A DNA stretch of 64,000 nucleotides from Paraburkholderia monticola (GCF_001580545.1 NZ_LRBG01000022.1:248001-312000), one strand, 5' to 3'. Positions 27,023-36,519 are shown, counted from the first letter of the stretch. Translations and numbers: made by a program. Notes: a model not told the origin generated them from the sequence alone.

Positions 27023-27517
27023 TTAGCCGACGACGACAGCCTTCTCGATCACGACGTCATCGACCGGAACGTCCTGATGGAAACCCTTCGAGCCGGTCTT
27101 GACCTTCTTGATCTTCTCGACCACGTCCATGCCTTCGACGACCTTGCCGAACACCGCGTAGCCCCAGCCTTGCGGCGTCGGCGACGAGTGGTTCAGGAAG
27201 TCGTTGTCGTTCACGTTGATGAAGAATTGCGCGGTCGCCGAATGCGGGTCGTTGGTACGCGCCATGGCGATCGAGCCGTTCTCGTTCTTCAGGCCGTTGT
27301 TCGCTTCGTTGGTGATCGGCTCGGCCGTCGGCTTCTGCTTCATGCCGGGTTCGAAGCCGCCGCCCTGGATCATGAAGCCGTCGATCACGCGGTGAAACAC
27401 CGTGTTGTCGTAGTGGCCGGCCTTCACGTAGTTCAGGAAGTTCTCGACCGACTTCGGCGCCTTTTCGGCGTTCAGTTCGAGTTTGATGACGCCGTGGTTC
27501 GTATGCAGTTCAACCAT
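27023..27517 (-). CDS. ppiB: Cytoplasmic cyclophilin PpiB
   Basis: Peptidyl-prolyl cis-trans isomerase of the cyclophilin type, 164 residues, without a signal peptide. Core motifs are YDNTVFHRVIDGFMIQGGGF (about 36-55), SATAQFFINVNDNDFL and GWGYAVFGKVVEGMD. The residues that form the active site in the family (FHR, QGGG, AQFFIN) are present. A second, exported cyclophilin lies 140 bp upstream on the same strand, a tandem pair from ancestral duplication. lpxH follows downstream. Confidence 0.95.
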   Translation of the reverse strand: MVELHTNHGVIKLELNAEKAPKSVENFLNYVKAGHYDNTVFHRVIDGFMIQGGGFEPGMKQKPTAEPITNEANNGLKNENGSIAMARTNDPHSATAQFFINVNDNDFLNHSSPTPQGWGYAVFGKVVEGMDVVEKIKKVKTGSKGFHQDVPVDDVVIEKAVVVG

Positions 27518-27657
27518 GATGGAATCCTTGGATGTTCAGGTGGATAAAAGGCGCGGCGCGTCGTCATGCACTGACGACAGGCCGCGCCGGGGCGTAGGTT
27601 GCGCTCCGGGCTGCGGCCGCGCGGGTTTGCTCGCTCGTTCGGCTCGCTGGTTCGTTG

Positions 27658-28239
27658 TTATTTGCTCACCACCGTCGCCGACTCGATCACGATCGGCTTT
27701 TGCGGCACATCGCTCATCGCGCCGCGCGTGGTGGTCGGCTTGGCTTCGATGCGCTTCACGACGTCCATGCCGCTCGTGACCTTGCCGAACACCGCATAGC
27801 CGTTGCCGTCCGGATTCGGGTAGTCGAGATTGGCATTGTCCACCGTGTTGATGAAGAACTGCGCGGTGGCCGAATTCGGGTCCCCGGCGCGCGCCATCGC
27901 GATCGTGCCCGTGGTGTTCTTCAGACCGGTGCGGCTCTCGAGCGGAATCGGCGCGCGCGTCGGCTTCTCGACGAAGCTCTGCGTATAGCCGCCACCCTGA
28001 ATCATGAAGCCCGGAATGACACGATGAAAGATCGTGCCGCTATATTGGCCGGCTTTCACATAGTCGAGGAAATTCGCGACCGTCTTTGGCGCTTTCTCGG
28101 GATACAACTCGACGCGGATGTCACCCTCCGACGTTTTGAACAGCACGGACGGATGAGCGGCCAGCGAACCGGACTGCGCAAAGGCGGGTGCGTTTGCGAT
28201 CAGGGCGGCGCTGCCGAGCGCCAACATCAACCATTTCAT
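27658..28239 (-). CDS. ppiA: Periplasmic cyclophilin PpiA
   Basis: A 193-residue cyclophilin beginning with a signal peptide (MKWLMLALGSAALIANAPAFAQ), so it should act on prolyl bonds of periplasmic proteins. Active-site segments are YSGTIFHRVIPGFMIQGGGY, SATAQFFINTVDNANL and GNGYAVFGKVTSGMD. It is clearly paralogous to the cytoplasmic copy next door. It lies 50 bp after the TPR protein gene on the same strand and is likely in one transcript with it. Confidence 0.93.
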   Translation of the reverse strand: MKWLMLALGSAALIANAPAFAQSGSLAAHPSVLFKTSEGDIRVELYPEKAPKTVANFLDYVKAGQYSGTIFHRVIPGFMIQGGGYTQSFVEKPTRAPIPLESRTGLKNTTGTIAMARAGDPNSATAQFFINTVDNANLDYPNPDGNGYAVFGKVTSGMDVVKRIEAKPTTTRGAMSDVPQKPIVIESATVVSK

Positions 28240-28289
28240 GAAAATCCTCGGGGTTGGAGAAAACGTGCGGCGGGTGATGAGCTCGGCGC

Positions 28290-29075
28290 TCAGCGCGACG
28301 GCGCCATGTACGGCGGCATCGCGAGCGAGCCGTTCGGGCCGCCGAACTGGAAGCTCGGGCTGTCAATGATGTTCGACGTGGGGTGCGCGACGGGCTCGGG
28401 CTGCGCGGCGGGTGCCGAGGCGGCGGCAGCGGGCTTCGCCGGCGACACGATTTTCTGGATGTCCGCGAGACGCTGCGCGGTCCTCGGGGTTGCCCTGCCG
28501 AGGCTTTGCGCGCGACGATACGAGGCATCGGCGAGACGCAGATAGAGGTCGCCGAGATTCTCGAACGCGAGGCTGTAGTTCGGGTTGACCTGGGTGGCCG
28601 TCTCCAGCGCGGCGCGTGCTTCGGCGAGGCGGCCTTGGCGTGCCAGCAGCGTCGCGAGGTTGTTGTACGGCTCGGGCAACTCGGGATAAAGCTGGGTGAG
28701 TTCGGTGAAAGCGGCGATGGCATCGTCGTCGCGATTCAGATGCGTGAGCACGTTCGCGCGTTTGAACTTCGCCTGCGCGTCGCGCGGATTCGTGGCGATA
28801 TGCGCATCGAGTTGGGTCAGCGCGACCTGCCAGTTTTTCTGCGCGATCGACGCGTCGATTTCGGGCGTGTTATCACGCACGGCCGGGCCTTGCGGCATCG
28901 CCGCGGCCTTCTGTGCATAGACGCTCGCGACCGGCACGACGGCAAGCGCGGCGACCACGGTGACGCGCCACGCAATAGTGCGCGCCGCTTCGAAAGTGAC
29001 GCTGCCGAGAACGCCGCCAAACGCAGTCGCGGCGAGGGTCGCAGCGCTGCGCGCGCGGCCGCTGGAGTGTTTCAT
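28290..29075 (-). CDS. Exported TPR-repeat protein
   Basis: A 261-residue protein with an N-terminal membrane or signal segment (hydrophobic stretch about 31-53, ending ASVYAQ). It then has three to four tetratricopeptide repeats (about 72-190): NWQVALTQLDAHIATNPRDA, FKRANVLTHLNRDDDAIAAF, PYNNLATLLARQGRLAEARA, AFENLGDLYLRLADASYRRA. A Pro/Ala linker and a Gly/Pro-rich tail end the protein. TPR proteins are protein-interaction scaffolds, and no partner can be inferred. I chose ATG 29075 because an upstream extension is Arg-rich. It is divergent from cysS and begins an apparent TPR-ppiA-ppiB-lpxH unit. Confidence 0.8.
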   Translation of the reverse strand: MKHSSGRARSAATLAATAFGGVLGSVTFEAARTIAWRVTVVAALAVVPVASVYAQKAAAMPQGPAVRDNTPEIDASIAQKNWQVALTQLDAHIATNPRDAQAKFKRANVLTHLNRDDDAIAAFTELTQLYPELPEPYNNLATLLARQGRLAEARAALETATQVNPNYSLAFENLGDLYLRLADASYRRAQSLGRATPRTAQRLADIQKIVSPAKPAAAASAPAAQPEPVAHPTSNIIDSPSFQFGGPNGSLAMPPYMAPSR

Positions 29076-29325
29076 AGGCTCAGGTCTGGATGTTATACTC
29101 CGAGCCATTCTAACAAAAGGTCTGCGCGTTCCGTCGAACCGTCGACTGTCTTTTCGCCACTCGTGGCCGTCTCCGCCTGGTTCGCAGCCTCGTCTGCAGC
29201 CTGATCGCCGCACGCGGTGCGCCGGTTTCAGCTGTATGCGACGCACCCGTAGTCCTGTTGGTTTCGCGGGTCGCGGCGCGCCTGAAGCACAATGCGGACT
29301 TCTTTCGGCTCACGCACCGTTCTCT

Positions 29326-30723
29326 ATGGATTCTCTGCGCATCTACAACACGCTCGCGCGTGACAAACAAACATTCGTGCCGCTGCGCGAAGGGGTCGTG
29401 CGGATGTACGTCTGCGGGATGACCGTGTACGACTATTGTCACGTCGGTCATGCGCGGGTGATGGTCGTGTTCGATATCGTGCAGCGCTGGCTGCGCACGC
29501 TCGGTTACAACGTGACCTACGTGCGCAACATTACCGATATCGACGACAAGATCATCAAGCGCGCGGTCGAGAACGGGGAAACCATCAAATCGCTGACGGA
29601 TCGCTTCATCGCCGCGCTGCATGAAGACGCGGACGCGCTCGGCATCGCGCGTCCGGATATCGAGCCGCGTGCGACCGACTTCATTCCGCAAATGCTCGGC
29701 ATGATCGAGGCGCTCGAGAACAACGGCTACGCCTATCAGGCGAGCGACGGCGACGTCAACTACGCGGTTCGCAAATTCGAAGGCTACGGCAAGCTGTCGG
29801 GCAAGTCGCTCGAAGACCTGCGCGCGGGCGAACGCGTCGCGGCCAACGACGCCAAGCAGGATCCGCTCGACTTCGTGCTGTGGAAGCAGTCGAAGCCCGA
29901 GGAGCCGGCCGACACCGGCTGGGATTCGAAGTACGGACGCGGTCGCCCCGGCTGGCATATCGAATGCTCAGCGATGGGCTGCACGCTGCTCGGTGAACAG
30001 TTTGACATTCATGGCGGCGGCCAGGACCTGCAGTTTCCGCACCACGAAAACGAGATCGCGCAAAGTGAGGCCGCGACCGGACAAACATTCGTCAATTACT
30101 GGATGCACAACGGCTACGTACAGATCGACAATGAGAAGATGTCGAAGTCGTTGAACAATTTTTTTACGATTCGCGAAGTGCTCGCGCAGTACGATGCAGA
30201 GGTGGTGCGTTTCTTCATCGCGCGCGCGCATTACCGCTCGCCGCTGAACTACAGTGACGTGCATATCGACGACGCGCGCAATGCACTCGGGCGTTTGTAT
30301 ACCGCATTGAAAGATGTCACGCCCGATAGCGCCGCGCTCGACTGGAACGAAGCGCACGCGCAGCGTTTTCGGGCGGCGATGAACGACGACTTCAACACGC
30401 CGGTGGCCGTGTCGGTGCTGTTCGAACTGGCCACCGAAGTGAACCGCACGCGCGACCCTGCGCTGGCCCGTCAATTGCGCGCGCTTGGCGCCGTGCTCGG
30501 GCTGCTGGGACGCGAGCCACGTGCATATCTGCAGCAGGCAGCGGGTGCTGCAGCCGAAGGCGCGCTCGAGCCCGCCGCGATTGAAGCGAAGATCGCAGCG
30601 CGCATCGCCGCCAAGCAGGCCAAGGACTATGCGGCAGCAGACCGGATCCGGGCGGAATTGCTCGATGCCGGCGTTGCCCTTGAAGACAAACCCGGCGGGT
30701 TGACCGAGTGGCGGCGCGTGTGA
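29326..30723 (+). CDS. cysS: Cysteinyl-tRNA synthetase
   Basis: Class I aminoacyl-tRNA synthetase charging tRNA-Cys. The 465-residue protein has the zinc Cys30 (MYVCGMTVYD), the HIGH box as HVGH (39-42), the WHIECSAMG zinc/cysteine-binding segment and the KMSKS loop (271-275) intact. The C-terminal domain is of the normal size. I chose ATG 29326 (MDSLRIYNTL) as in homologues. It begins a + strand run with the alkA-like gene, accA and tilS. Confidence 0.96.
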   Translation: MDSLRIYNTLARDKQTFVPLREGVVRMYVCGMTVYDYCHVGHARVMVVFDIVQRWLRTLGYNVTYVRNITDIDDKIIKRAVENGETIKSLTDRFIAALHEDADALGIARPDIEPRATDFIPQMLGMIEALENNGYAYQASDGDVNYAVRKFEGYGKLSGKSLEDLRAGERVAANDAKQDPLDFVLWKQSKPEEPADTGWDSKYGRGRPGWHIECSAMGCTLLGEQFDIHGGGQDLQFPHHENEIAQSEAATGQTFVNYWMHNGYVQIDNEKMSKSLNNFFTIREVLAQYDAEVVRFFIARAHYRSPLNYSDVHIDDARNALGRLYTALKDVTPDSAALDWNEAHAQRFRAAMNDDFNTPVAVSVLFELATEVNRTRDPALARQLRALGAVLGLLGREPRAYLQQAAGAAAEGALEPAAIEAKIAARIAAKQAKDYAAADRIRAELLDAGVALEDKPGGLTEWRRV

Positions 30724-30770
30724 GCGCACCTCGTACTTCCCTCTGATCGACTCGCCAGGCAGGAGGCAGG

Positions 30771-31871
30771 ATGGCAACGGCCACGAAGACGCCGGCTAAA
30801 CGCGCGGCGTCTCAAACCAGTGCGTCAGCCGCAGCATCGGCAGGCGCGGCTAAGTCGACGCGTGCGTCGACTCGCGCGGGCGGCGGCGCGGTAGCGAAAG
30901 CGTCGTCGAAAGCGGGTGGGGCGGCGGCGAAAGCCGGCTCGGCCGCAACGAAGGGCGCGCGCAAGCGCCCGGTCAATGGCGCGGGCGGCGCGCTCACTGA
31001 AGGCGCGCATGCGAGCGTGAAACGCGCGAAAACCACGTCGCGCGCGAAGACCAATGGGGCCTTGCCGGCCGATCTCGTCAGCGACGTGCAGGAACTCGCG
31101 CGCGACACGAACGCGGGCGAAGTCGTGCGCAAGACACGTGTGTCGGCTGCTTCGGCCAGCACGGCCAGTGCGAGCGGCGAAGCCGCAGGCGTCACATCGC
31201 TCGCGAACGAAGTCGCGGTGCCGGTGCAGATCGGCGGTCTTGCGCCCGAAGTCACCCGTCCCGCGTATTGGGACAAGGCGTGCGCGGACCTCGTCAAGCG
31301 CGATCGCATTCTGAAGAAGCTGATTCCGAAGTTCGGCCCCGTGCATCTGCTGAGCCGTGGCGATCCGTTCGTCACGCTCGCGCGCTCGGTGGTCGGGCAG
31401 CAGATTTCGGTCGCGTCCGCGCAGGCGGTGTGGGCGAGGGTCGAGGCCGCGTGTCCGAAGCTCGTACCGCAGCAGTTCATCAAGCTCGGCCTCGAGAAAT
31501 TGACCGCGTGCGGGTTGTCGAAACGCAAGGCCGAGTACGTACTCGATCTCGCGCAGCATTTCGTGTCGGGCGCGTTGCACGTCGGCACATGGACCTCGAT
31601 GGACGACGAGGCGGTGATCGCCGAACTCACGCAGATTCGCGGCATCGGCCGCTGGACCGCGGAGATGTTCCTGATCTTCAACCTGTCGCGTCCCGACGTG
31701 CTGCCGCTCGACGACCTCGGCCTGATCCGCGCGATCAGCGTCAACTATTTCAGCGGCGAGCCGGTCACGCGCAGCGAAGCGCGCGAGGTCGCCGCGAACT
31801 GGGAGCCGTGGCGCACCGTCGCGACGTGGTACATGTGGCGTAGTCTCGATCCGTTGCCGGTCGACTACTGA
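30771..31871 (+). CDS. AlkA-like DNA-3-methyladenine glycosylase with basic N-terminal tail
   Basis: Residues about 165-366 form a helix-hairpin-helix-GPD glycosylase: LVGQQISVASAQAVWARVE-like segment, hairpin LTQIRGIGRWTAEMFLIF, and the catalytic Asp in LPLDD (D314/D315). It should remove alkylated purines from DNA. Residues 1-105 are a low-complexity tail of Ala, Lys, Ser, Thr and Arg (KTPAKRAAS, KASSKAGG, KGARKRPVN) resembling histone H1-type bacterial proteins; residues 105-160 are a linker. GCAGGAGG ends a few bases before ATG 30771, so the tail is probably translated. It sits between cysS and accA as in other Burkholderiaceae. Confidence 0.88.
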   Translation: MATATKTPAKRAASQTSASAAASAGAAKSTRASTRAGGGAVAKASSKAGGAAAKAGSAATKGARKRPVNGAGGALTEGAHASVKRAKTTSRAKTNGALPADLVSDVQELARDTNAGEVVRKTRVSAASASTASASGEAAGVTSLANEVAVPVQIGGLAPEVTRPAYWDKACADLVKRDRILKKLIPKFGPVHLLSRGDPFVTLARSVVGQQISVASAQAVWARVEAACPKLVPQQFIKLGLEKLTACGLSKRKAEYVLDLAQHFVSGALHVGTWTSMDDEAVIAELTQIRGIGRWTAEMFLIFNLSRPDVLPLDDLGLIRAISVNYFSGEPVTRSEAREVAANWEPWRTVATWYMWRSLDPLPVDY

Positions 31872-31948
31872 GAGAGCAGCAAACTCGCAGAAAACGAAGC
31901 TGTTTCGGAAACTATCGCTTTTTCAGGGTCGATAGTTGAGAAAAGGTT

Positions 31949-31974
31949 TTGACATCGGCGCGCGCGGTTAGAAT
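31949..31974 (+). promoter_or_regulatory. Candidate accA promoter
   Basis: TTGACA (31949-31954) and TAGAAT (31969-31974) lie 35 bp before accA. The boxes are good but the spacing is only 14 bp; GAATAC at 31971 would give 16 bp. Confidence 0.4.
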
Positions 31975-32008
31975 ACGCGCTGCCCGGTAAGTCCAAGGAT
32001 TACAACCA

Positions 32009-32980
32009 ATGAAGACCACCTTTCTGGATTTCGAACAGCCGATCGCTGAACTCGAAGCGAAGATCGAAGAATTGCGCTTCGTGCAGGATGATTCGGCCGT
32101 CGATATTTCGGAAGAGATCGAGCGGCTGTCCAAGAAGAGCCAGCAGCTCACCAAAGATCTGTATGCGAACCTCACGCCGTGGCAGGTTTCGCAAATCGCC
32201 CGTCATCCGCAGCGTCCCTACACGTTCGACTACGTGAGCGAGCTGTTCACCGACTTCCATGAACTGCATGGCGACCGCAGCTTCGCGGACGATCTGTCGA
32301 TCGTCGGCGGTCTCGCGCGATTCAACGGTCAGGCGTGCATGGTGATCGGTCATCAGAAGGGGCGCGACACCAAGGAGCGCGCGCTGCGCAACTTCGGCAT
32401 GCCGCGTCCGGAAGGCTATCGCAAGGCCGAGCGTCTGATGCGCCTCGCCGAGAAATTCGGCCTGCCGATCTTCACGTTCATCGACACGCCGGGCGCGTAC
32501 CCGGGCATCGGCGCGGAAGAGCGCGGCCAGTCCGAAGCGATCGGTCGCAATCTGTACGTGATGGCCGAGCTGAAGACGCCGCTGATCGCGACGATCATCG
32601 GCGAGGGCGGCTCGGGCGGCGCGCTCGCGATCGCAGTGGGCGACAGCGTGCTGATGCTGCAGTTCTCGACCTACTCGGTGATTTCGCCGGAAGGCTGCGC
32701 GTCGATCCTGTGGAAGAGCGCCGCGAAGGCGCCGGAAGCGGCCGAAGCGCTCGGCCTGACCGCGCATCGTCTGAAGGCGCTCGGCCTGATCGACAAGATC
32801 GTCAACGAGCCGCTCGGCGGTGCGCATCGCGATCCGAAGGGCATGGCCGCGATGCTGCGCCGTGCGCTCGCCGATTCGTTGCGCCAGTTCCAGGGCATGA
32901 GCATCAACGACCTGCGCGAACGCCGTTTCGAACGGCTGATGGCGTACGGCAAATTCAAGGAAACGACGCCGGGGGCATAA
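32009..32980 (+). CDS. accA: Acetyl-CoA carboxylase carboxyltransferase subunit alpha
   Basis: AccA is one half of the carboxyltransferase that transfers CO2 from biotin to acetyl-CoA, giving malonyl-CoA for fatty acid synthesis; AccD is encoded elsewhere. The 323-residue length matches the family. Recognisable segments are FLDFEQPIAELEAKIEELR at the N-terminus, FTDFHELHGDRSFADD, FIDTPGAYPGIGAEERGQSE and IGEGGSGGALAIAVGD. tilS follows 55 bp downstream. Confidence 0.97.
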   Translation: MKTTFLDFEQPIAELEAKIEELRFVQDDSAVDISEEIERLSKKSQQLTKDLYANLTPWQVSQIARHPQRPYTFDYVSELFTDFHELHGDRSFADDLSIVGGLARFNGQACMVIGHQKGRDTKERALRNFGMPRPEGYRKAERLMRLAEKFGLPIFTFIDTPGAYPGIGAEERGQSEAIGRNLYVMAELKTPLIATIIGEGGSGGALAIAVGDSVLMLQFSTYSVISPEGCASILWKSAAKAPEAAEALGLTAHRLKALGLIDKIVNEPLGGAHRDPKGMAAMLRRALADSLRQFQGMSINDLRERRFERLMAYGKFKETTPGA

Positions 32981-33035
32981 GCCCGCGCGCGTTGGCCTGC
33001 CTCTTTCGTCCAGCGGCGCTTTCCGCGCTAACGAC

Positions 33036-34520
33036 GTGACCACTACCGCCGACTCATTCGCCGAGCGCCTCGTGATCGAGGCGCTCGGCGTGGCGCTGTC
33101 CGGACTCGATCCGCACGCGCGTATTGCGCTCGCGTTCAGCGGCGGCGTCGATTCGAGTGTGCTGCTCGATGCGGCGGTGCGCGTTGCGGGTGCGTCGCGT
33201 TGTATCGCGCTGCATGTGCATCATGGTTTGAGTCCGCATGCCGATGCGTGGCTCGCGCATTGCGAGGCATTCGCGCGCGAGCGTGGCGTCGAGTTCGACG
33301 CGCGACGCGTGGAAGTGTCGCGCGCGCCGGGCGTGAGCATCGAGGCCGCGGCGCGCGACGCGCGTTATCGCGCGCTCGACGCGATGTGCGAAACGCACGG
33401 TACTCGTTCGCTTTGGCTCGCGCAGCATGCGGACGACCAGGCCGAGACCGTGCTGCTGCAACTGTTGCGCGGCGCCGGTCTTGCGGGTCTCGCGGCGATG
33501 GCGCCCGAGTTCCTCTCGGCGGGGGCGTCGGCGACACGCGTGCGGCCACTCCTGCATCTGCTGCGCGCGCAGCTCGAACACTACGCGAGTGTGCGCAAGC
33601 TGCGCTGGATCGACGACGAATCGAACGCGGACACGCGTTACGCACGCAATGCGTTGCGTCATCAAGTGATGCCGGCGCTCGCAGTGCATTTCCCCGGCTT
33701 TCGCGATGCGCTCGCGCGCACGGCCGCGCATGCGGCTTCGGCGCAGCGATTGCTCGACACGCTCGCGCGTGCCGATATGGAGTGCGCATCGCGCGATGAA
33801 GGACGCGCGCTCGCGCACGACGCACTGCTCGCACTCGACGACGATCGCGCGCTGAATCTGCTGCGCTACTGGATGCGCACGCTCGGCTTCGTCGCGGCGT
33901 CGAGCGCGCGTATCGCCGATGCGTTGCGGCAGTTGCGCGAGGTCGGCGCGGGGCAGGACGGACATCGTCTGCGTATCGATCACGCTGGCCATGCGTTGCG
34001 CAGCTATCGCGGCCTCGTCTACTGGGAAGCGGGCGAGAGCAGCGAGCCTGCCGACGAAACCGCGCTCGTCGAGCGCGAGATCAGCGAACTCGTGTGGCAA
34101 GGGCAAGAGGTCTGGCATGTGCCGCAATGGCGCGGCACGTTCGTGTTCGCGGTCGTCGCGTCGGACGTTGCTTTCGGTGACGCCGGCGCGACGCACGAAG
34201 CGAGCGAGGCGGAACGTGGCGAGGCATTCGACACCATTCCCGTCAGCGTCCTGCAACGGGCATCGTTGAGCGTACGGGCGCGCCGCGGCGGCGAGCGCAT
34301 GCGTATCGGCGCGCCGAACGCGCCGAGCCGCACGCTGAAGAATCTGTTTCAGGAGCGCGCTATTCCCGCATGGAAGCGCGACGTGCCGCTGCTTTACGTC
34401 GGCGACGAGTTGCTGTTCGTGCCGCTGATCGGCATGAATCGCGCGGCTGCGCGCGATTCATCCCCGGATGGCGAAGCGCGCGTGAGAATCGTCTGGCGCG
34501 AGGATCTGCTGATCGCTTGA
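33036..34520 (+). CDS. tilS: tRNA(Ile)-lysidine synthase TilS
   Basis: TilS attaches lysine to C34 of the tRNA-Ile CAU anticodon so it reads AUA, an essential step. The PP-loop ATP motif SGGVDSS is at residues 35-41, the family's HVHHGLSPHAD and LAQHADDQAETVLLQLLRG follow, and the C-terminal substrate domain ends in the typical RRGGERMRIG...LKNLFQE region. The 494-residue length is slightly above E. coli TilS. The start is GTG at 33036. The accA-tilS-lysC order is usual in Burkholderiaceae. Confidence 0.94.
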   Translation: MTTTADSFAERLVIEALGVALSGLDPHARIALAFSGGVDSSVLLDAAVRVAGASRCIALHVHHGLSPHADAWLAHCEAFARERGVEFDARRVEVSRAPGVSIEAAARDARYRALDAMCETHGTRSLWLAQHADDQAETVLLQLLRGAGLAGLAAMAPEFLSAGASATRVRPLLHLLRAQLEHYASVRKLRWIDDESNADTRYARNALRHQVMPALAVHFPGFRDALARTAAHAASAQRLLDTLARADMECASRDEGRALAHDALLALDDDRALNLLRYWMRTLGFVAASSARIADALRQLREVGAGQDGHRLRIDHAGHALRSYRGLVYWEAGESSEPADETALVEREISELVWQGQEVWHVPQWRGTFVFAVVASDVAFGDAGATHEASEAERGEAFDTIPVSVLQRASLSVRARRGGERMRIGAPNAPSRTLKNLFQERAIPAWKRDVPLLYVGDELLFVPLIGMNRAAARDSSPDGEARVRIVWREDLLIA

Positions 34521-34936
34521 TCGGCCGCTCGGCGGCGCGCGCCACCCGAGCGCGCAATGGTCGAAATCGTGAAATAGGGCGCTAATCCACGGTAAAACAG
34601 GCCATTGCAGGCCCGATTTGACGGATTTGAACGTTCGCTGTGTCTTGTCTTTTTGCGCCTAATCGGGTAATTTAGCTTGTTTGCCCGACCCGATTTCGCC
34701 GTCGCTTTTGTCGCTATCGGTCGTTAGTGTCGGCTGGCGAGCGTGATCCGTCGTCACCGTTGCATTCCGATCAGTCATTTGCGATCTCATCCCGGGCAAA
34801 TCCGCGCGTGCTGCACGCGTGCTGCATCTACGCCGCCACACACTTTGCCGCCGTTCACGAGACGTTGCGCCCCTGTGCTTTCTGTGCGGTCGTCTCCAGC
34901 GCGCCAGCGCGGTTTCTCTTCCAGTTCAGAACGACA
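34521..34936. other. Intergenic region tilS / lysC
   Basis: 416 bp. A TTGACG -35-like hexamer at 34618-34623 has no good -10 partner. The reading frame of lysC is open back to 34727, but the upstream codons look random (Cys/His-rich) and the family start is at 34937. No lysine riboswitch-like structure was recognised. Confidence 0.5.
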
Positions 34937-36187
34937 ATGGCACTCATCGTACATAAATACGGCGGCACCTCGATGGGCTCGGTCGAGCGCATCAAGAACG
35001 TCGCCAGGCGCGTCGCGAAATGGCACAAGGCTGGCCACCAGATGGTCGTCGTGCCCTCGGCAATGTCGGGCGAAACCAATCGCCTGCTTGGCCTCGCGAA
35101 AGAAATCACGACTCAACCGAGCCCGCGTGAGCTCGACATGATCGCCGCCACCGGCGAGCAGGTCAGCTCGGGTCTGCTCGCGATCGCGCTGCAGGAAGCC
35201 GGCGTCGACGCGGTCAGCTACACAGGCTGGCAAGTGCCGGTCAAAACGGATAGCGCGTTCACGAAAGCGCGCATCAGCGACATCGATGGCGAGCGCGTCT
35301 TGCGCGACCTCGCGGCCGGCAAGGTGGTCGTGATCACCGGCTTCCAGGGTATCGACCCGGATGGCAACATCACGACGCTGGGCCGCGGTGGCTCGGACAC
35401 ATCGGCAGTCGCGGTTGCGGCGGGGCTGAAGGCCGACGAGTGCCTGATCTACACGGACGTCGACGGTGTGTACACGACGGACCCGCGCGTCGTCGAAGAA
35501 GCGCGCCGGCTCGACCGCGTGACGTTCGAAGAAATGCTGGAAATGGCCAGCCTGGGTTCGAAGGTGCTGCAGATCCGCTCGGTGGAGTTCGCCGGCAAAT
35601 ATCAGGTGAAGACGCGCGTGCTGTCGAGCCTGACCGATCCGCTGATGCCGCTCGATCAAGAAATGAAGTCGGGCACCCTGATTACTTTTGAAGAAGACGA
35701 GACCATGGAAAAAGCAGTCATCTCGGGCATCGCGTTCCAGCGCGACGAAGCTCGTATCGCCGTGATGGGTGTGCCCGACAAGCCGGGCATCGCGTATCAG
35801 ATTCTCGGCCCGGTGGCGGACGCGAATATCGACGTCGACATGATCATCCAGAACCAGAGCGTCGAGGGCAAGACGGCGTTCACGTTCACGGTCGGCCGCG
35901 GCGACTATGCGCGTGCCATGGAGATCCTCACGGGCACGGTGAAGGCGCACGTGCAGGCCGAGCAGGTGCTGGGCGACCCGAAGGTGTCGAAGGTGTCGGT
36001 GGTTGGCGTGGGCATGCGCTCGCACGTCGGCATCGCGAGCAAGATGTTCCGCACGCTGTCGGAAGAGGGCATCAACATCCAGATGATCTCGACCTCCGAA
36101 ATCAAGATTTCGGTGCTGATCGATGAGAAGTACATGGAGCTCGCAGTGCGCGCGCTGCATAAGGCCTTCGAACTCGATCAGGCGTAA
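34937..36187 (+). CDS. lysC: Aspartokinase
   Basis: Aspartate kinase, the first step to lysine, threonine, methionine and diaminopimelate. The 416-residue monofunctional enzyme begins with the kinase motif KYGGTSMGS (7-15), has GFQGIDPDGNITTLGRGGSD in the amino acid kinase fold, and ends with two ACT domains (about 265-416; for example AVMGVPDKPGIAYQILGPVA and VVGVGMRSHVGIASKMF), which usually give lysine and/or threonine feedback. I chose ATG 34937 as the family start. tRNA-Ser follows. Confidence 0.96.
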   Translation: MALIVHKYGGTSMGSVERIKNVARRVAKWHKAGHQMVVVPSAMSGETNRLLGLAKEITTQPSPRELDMIAATGEQVSSGLLAIALQEAGVDAVSYTGWQVPVKTDSAFTKARISDIDGERVLRDLAAGKVVVITGFQGIDPDGNITTLGRGGSDTSAVAVAAGLKADECLIYTDVDGVYTTDPRVVEEARRLDRVTFEEMLEMASLGSKVLQIRSVEFAGKYQVKTRVLSSLTDPLMPLDQEMKSGTLITFEEDETMEKAVISGIAFQRDEARIAVMGVPDKPGIAYQILGPVADANIDVDMIIQNQSVEGKTAFTFTVGRGDYARAMEILTGTVKAHVQAEQVLGDPKVSKVSVVGVGMRSHVGIASKMFRTLSEEGINIQMISTSEIKISVLIDEKYMELAVRALHKAFELDQA

Positions 36188-36305
36188 ATGGCGTAAATGG
36201 CGGCAAAAACGGGGCGCATGAGTGCGCCCCGTTTGTTTTGTGGCGTTCCTGTGAACGAATTGCGTCGCGAGGCGCCACGTTGGCACAAAAAATGTTCTTC
36301 AGACA

Positions 36306-36334
36306 TTGACCTTATCGGCTCGGCCCGCTATTAT
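36306..36334 (+). promoter_or_regulatory. Promoter of tRNA-Ser
   Basis: TTGACC (36306-36311), 17 bp, TATTAT (36329-36334), 42 bp before the tRNA. A strong sigma-70-type match with ideal spacing. Confidence 0.75.
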
Positions 36335-36376
36335 CTTGGCTTCTTCGCACTGACTCCCTGTGCGAGAGAAAGTTTG

Positions 36377-36470
36377 GGAGACGTGGCCGAGAGGTCGAAG
36401 GCACTCCCCTGCTAAGGGAGCATCTGGGCCAAAACCTGGATCGAGGGTTCGAATCCCTCCGTCTCCGCCA
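36377..36470 (+). tRNA. tRNA-Ser (GCU)
   Basis: Acceptor GGAGACG / CGTCTCC, discriminator G and encoded CCA at 36468-36470. The anticodon stem CTCCC/GGGAG holds the loop CTGCTAA, giving anticodon GCT, which reads AGC/AGU. The long variable arm is typical of serine tRNA. A terminator follows. Confidence 0.96.
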
Positions 36471-36483
36471 GCAATGGTGGCGA

Positions 36484-36519
36484 AACCCCGCAGAGTCTAG
36501 GCTCTGCGGGGTTTTTGTT
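36484..36519 (+). terminator. Terminator after tRNA-Ser
   Basis: AACCCCGCAGAG (36484-36495) / CTCTGCGGGGTT (36502-36513) followed by TTTGTTTTT. Confidence 0.9.

Noticed and set aside
34727..34936. N-terminal extension of lysC by 70 codons.
   Set aside because: The codons are random in composition; the kinase motif KYGGTS must lie within the first 15 residues, as it does from ATG 34937.
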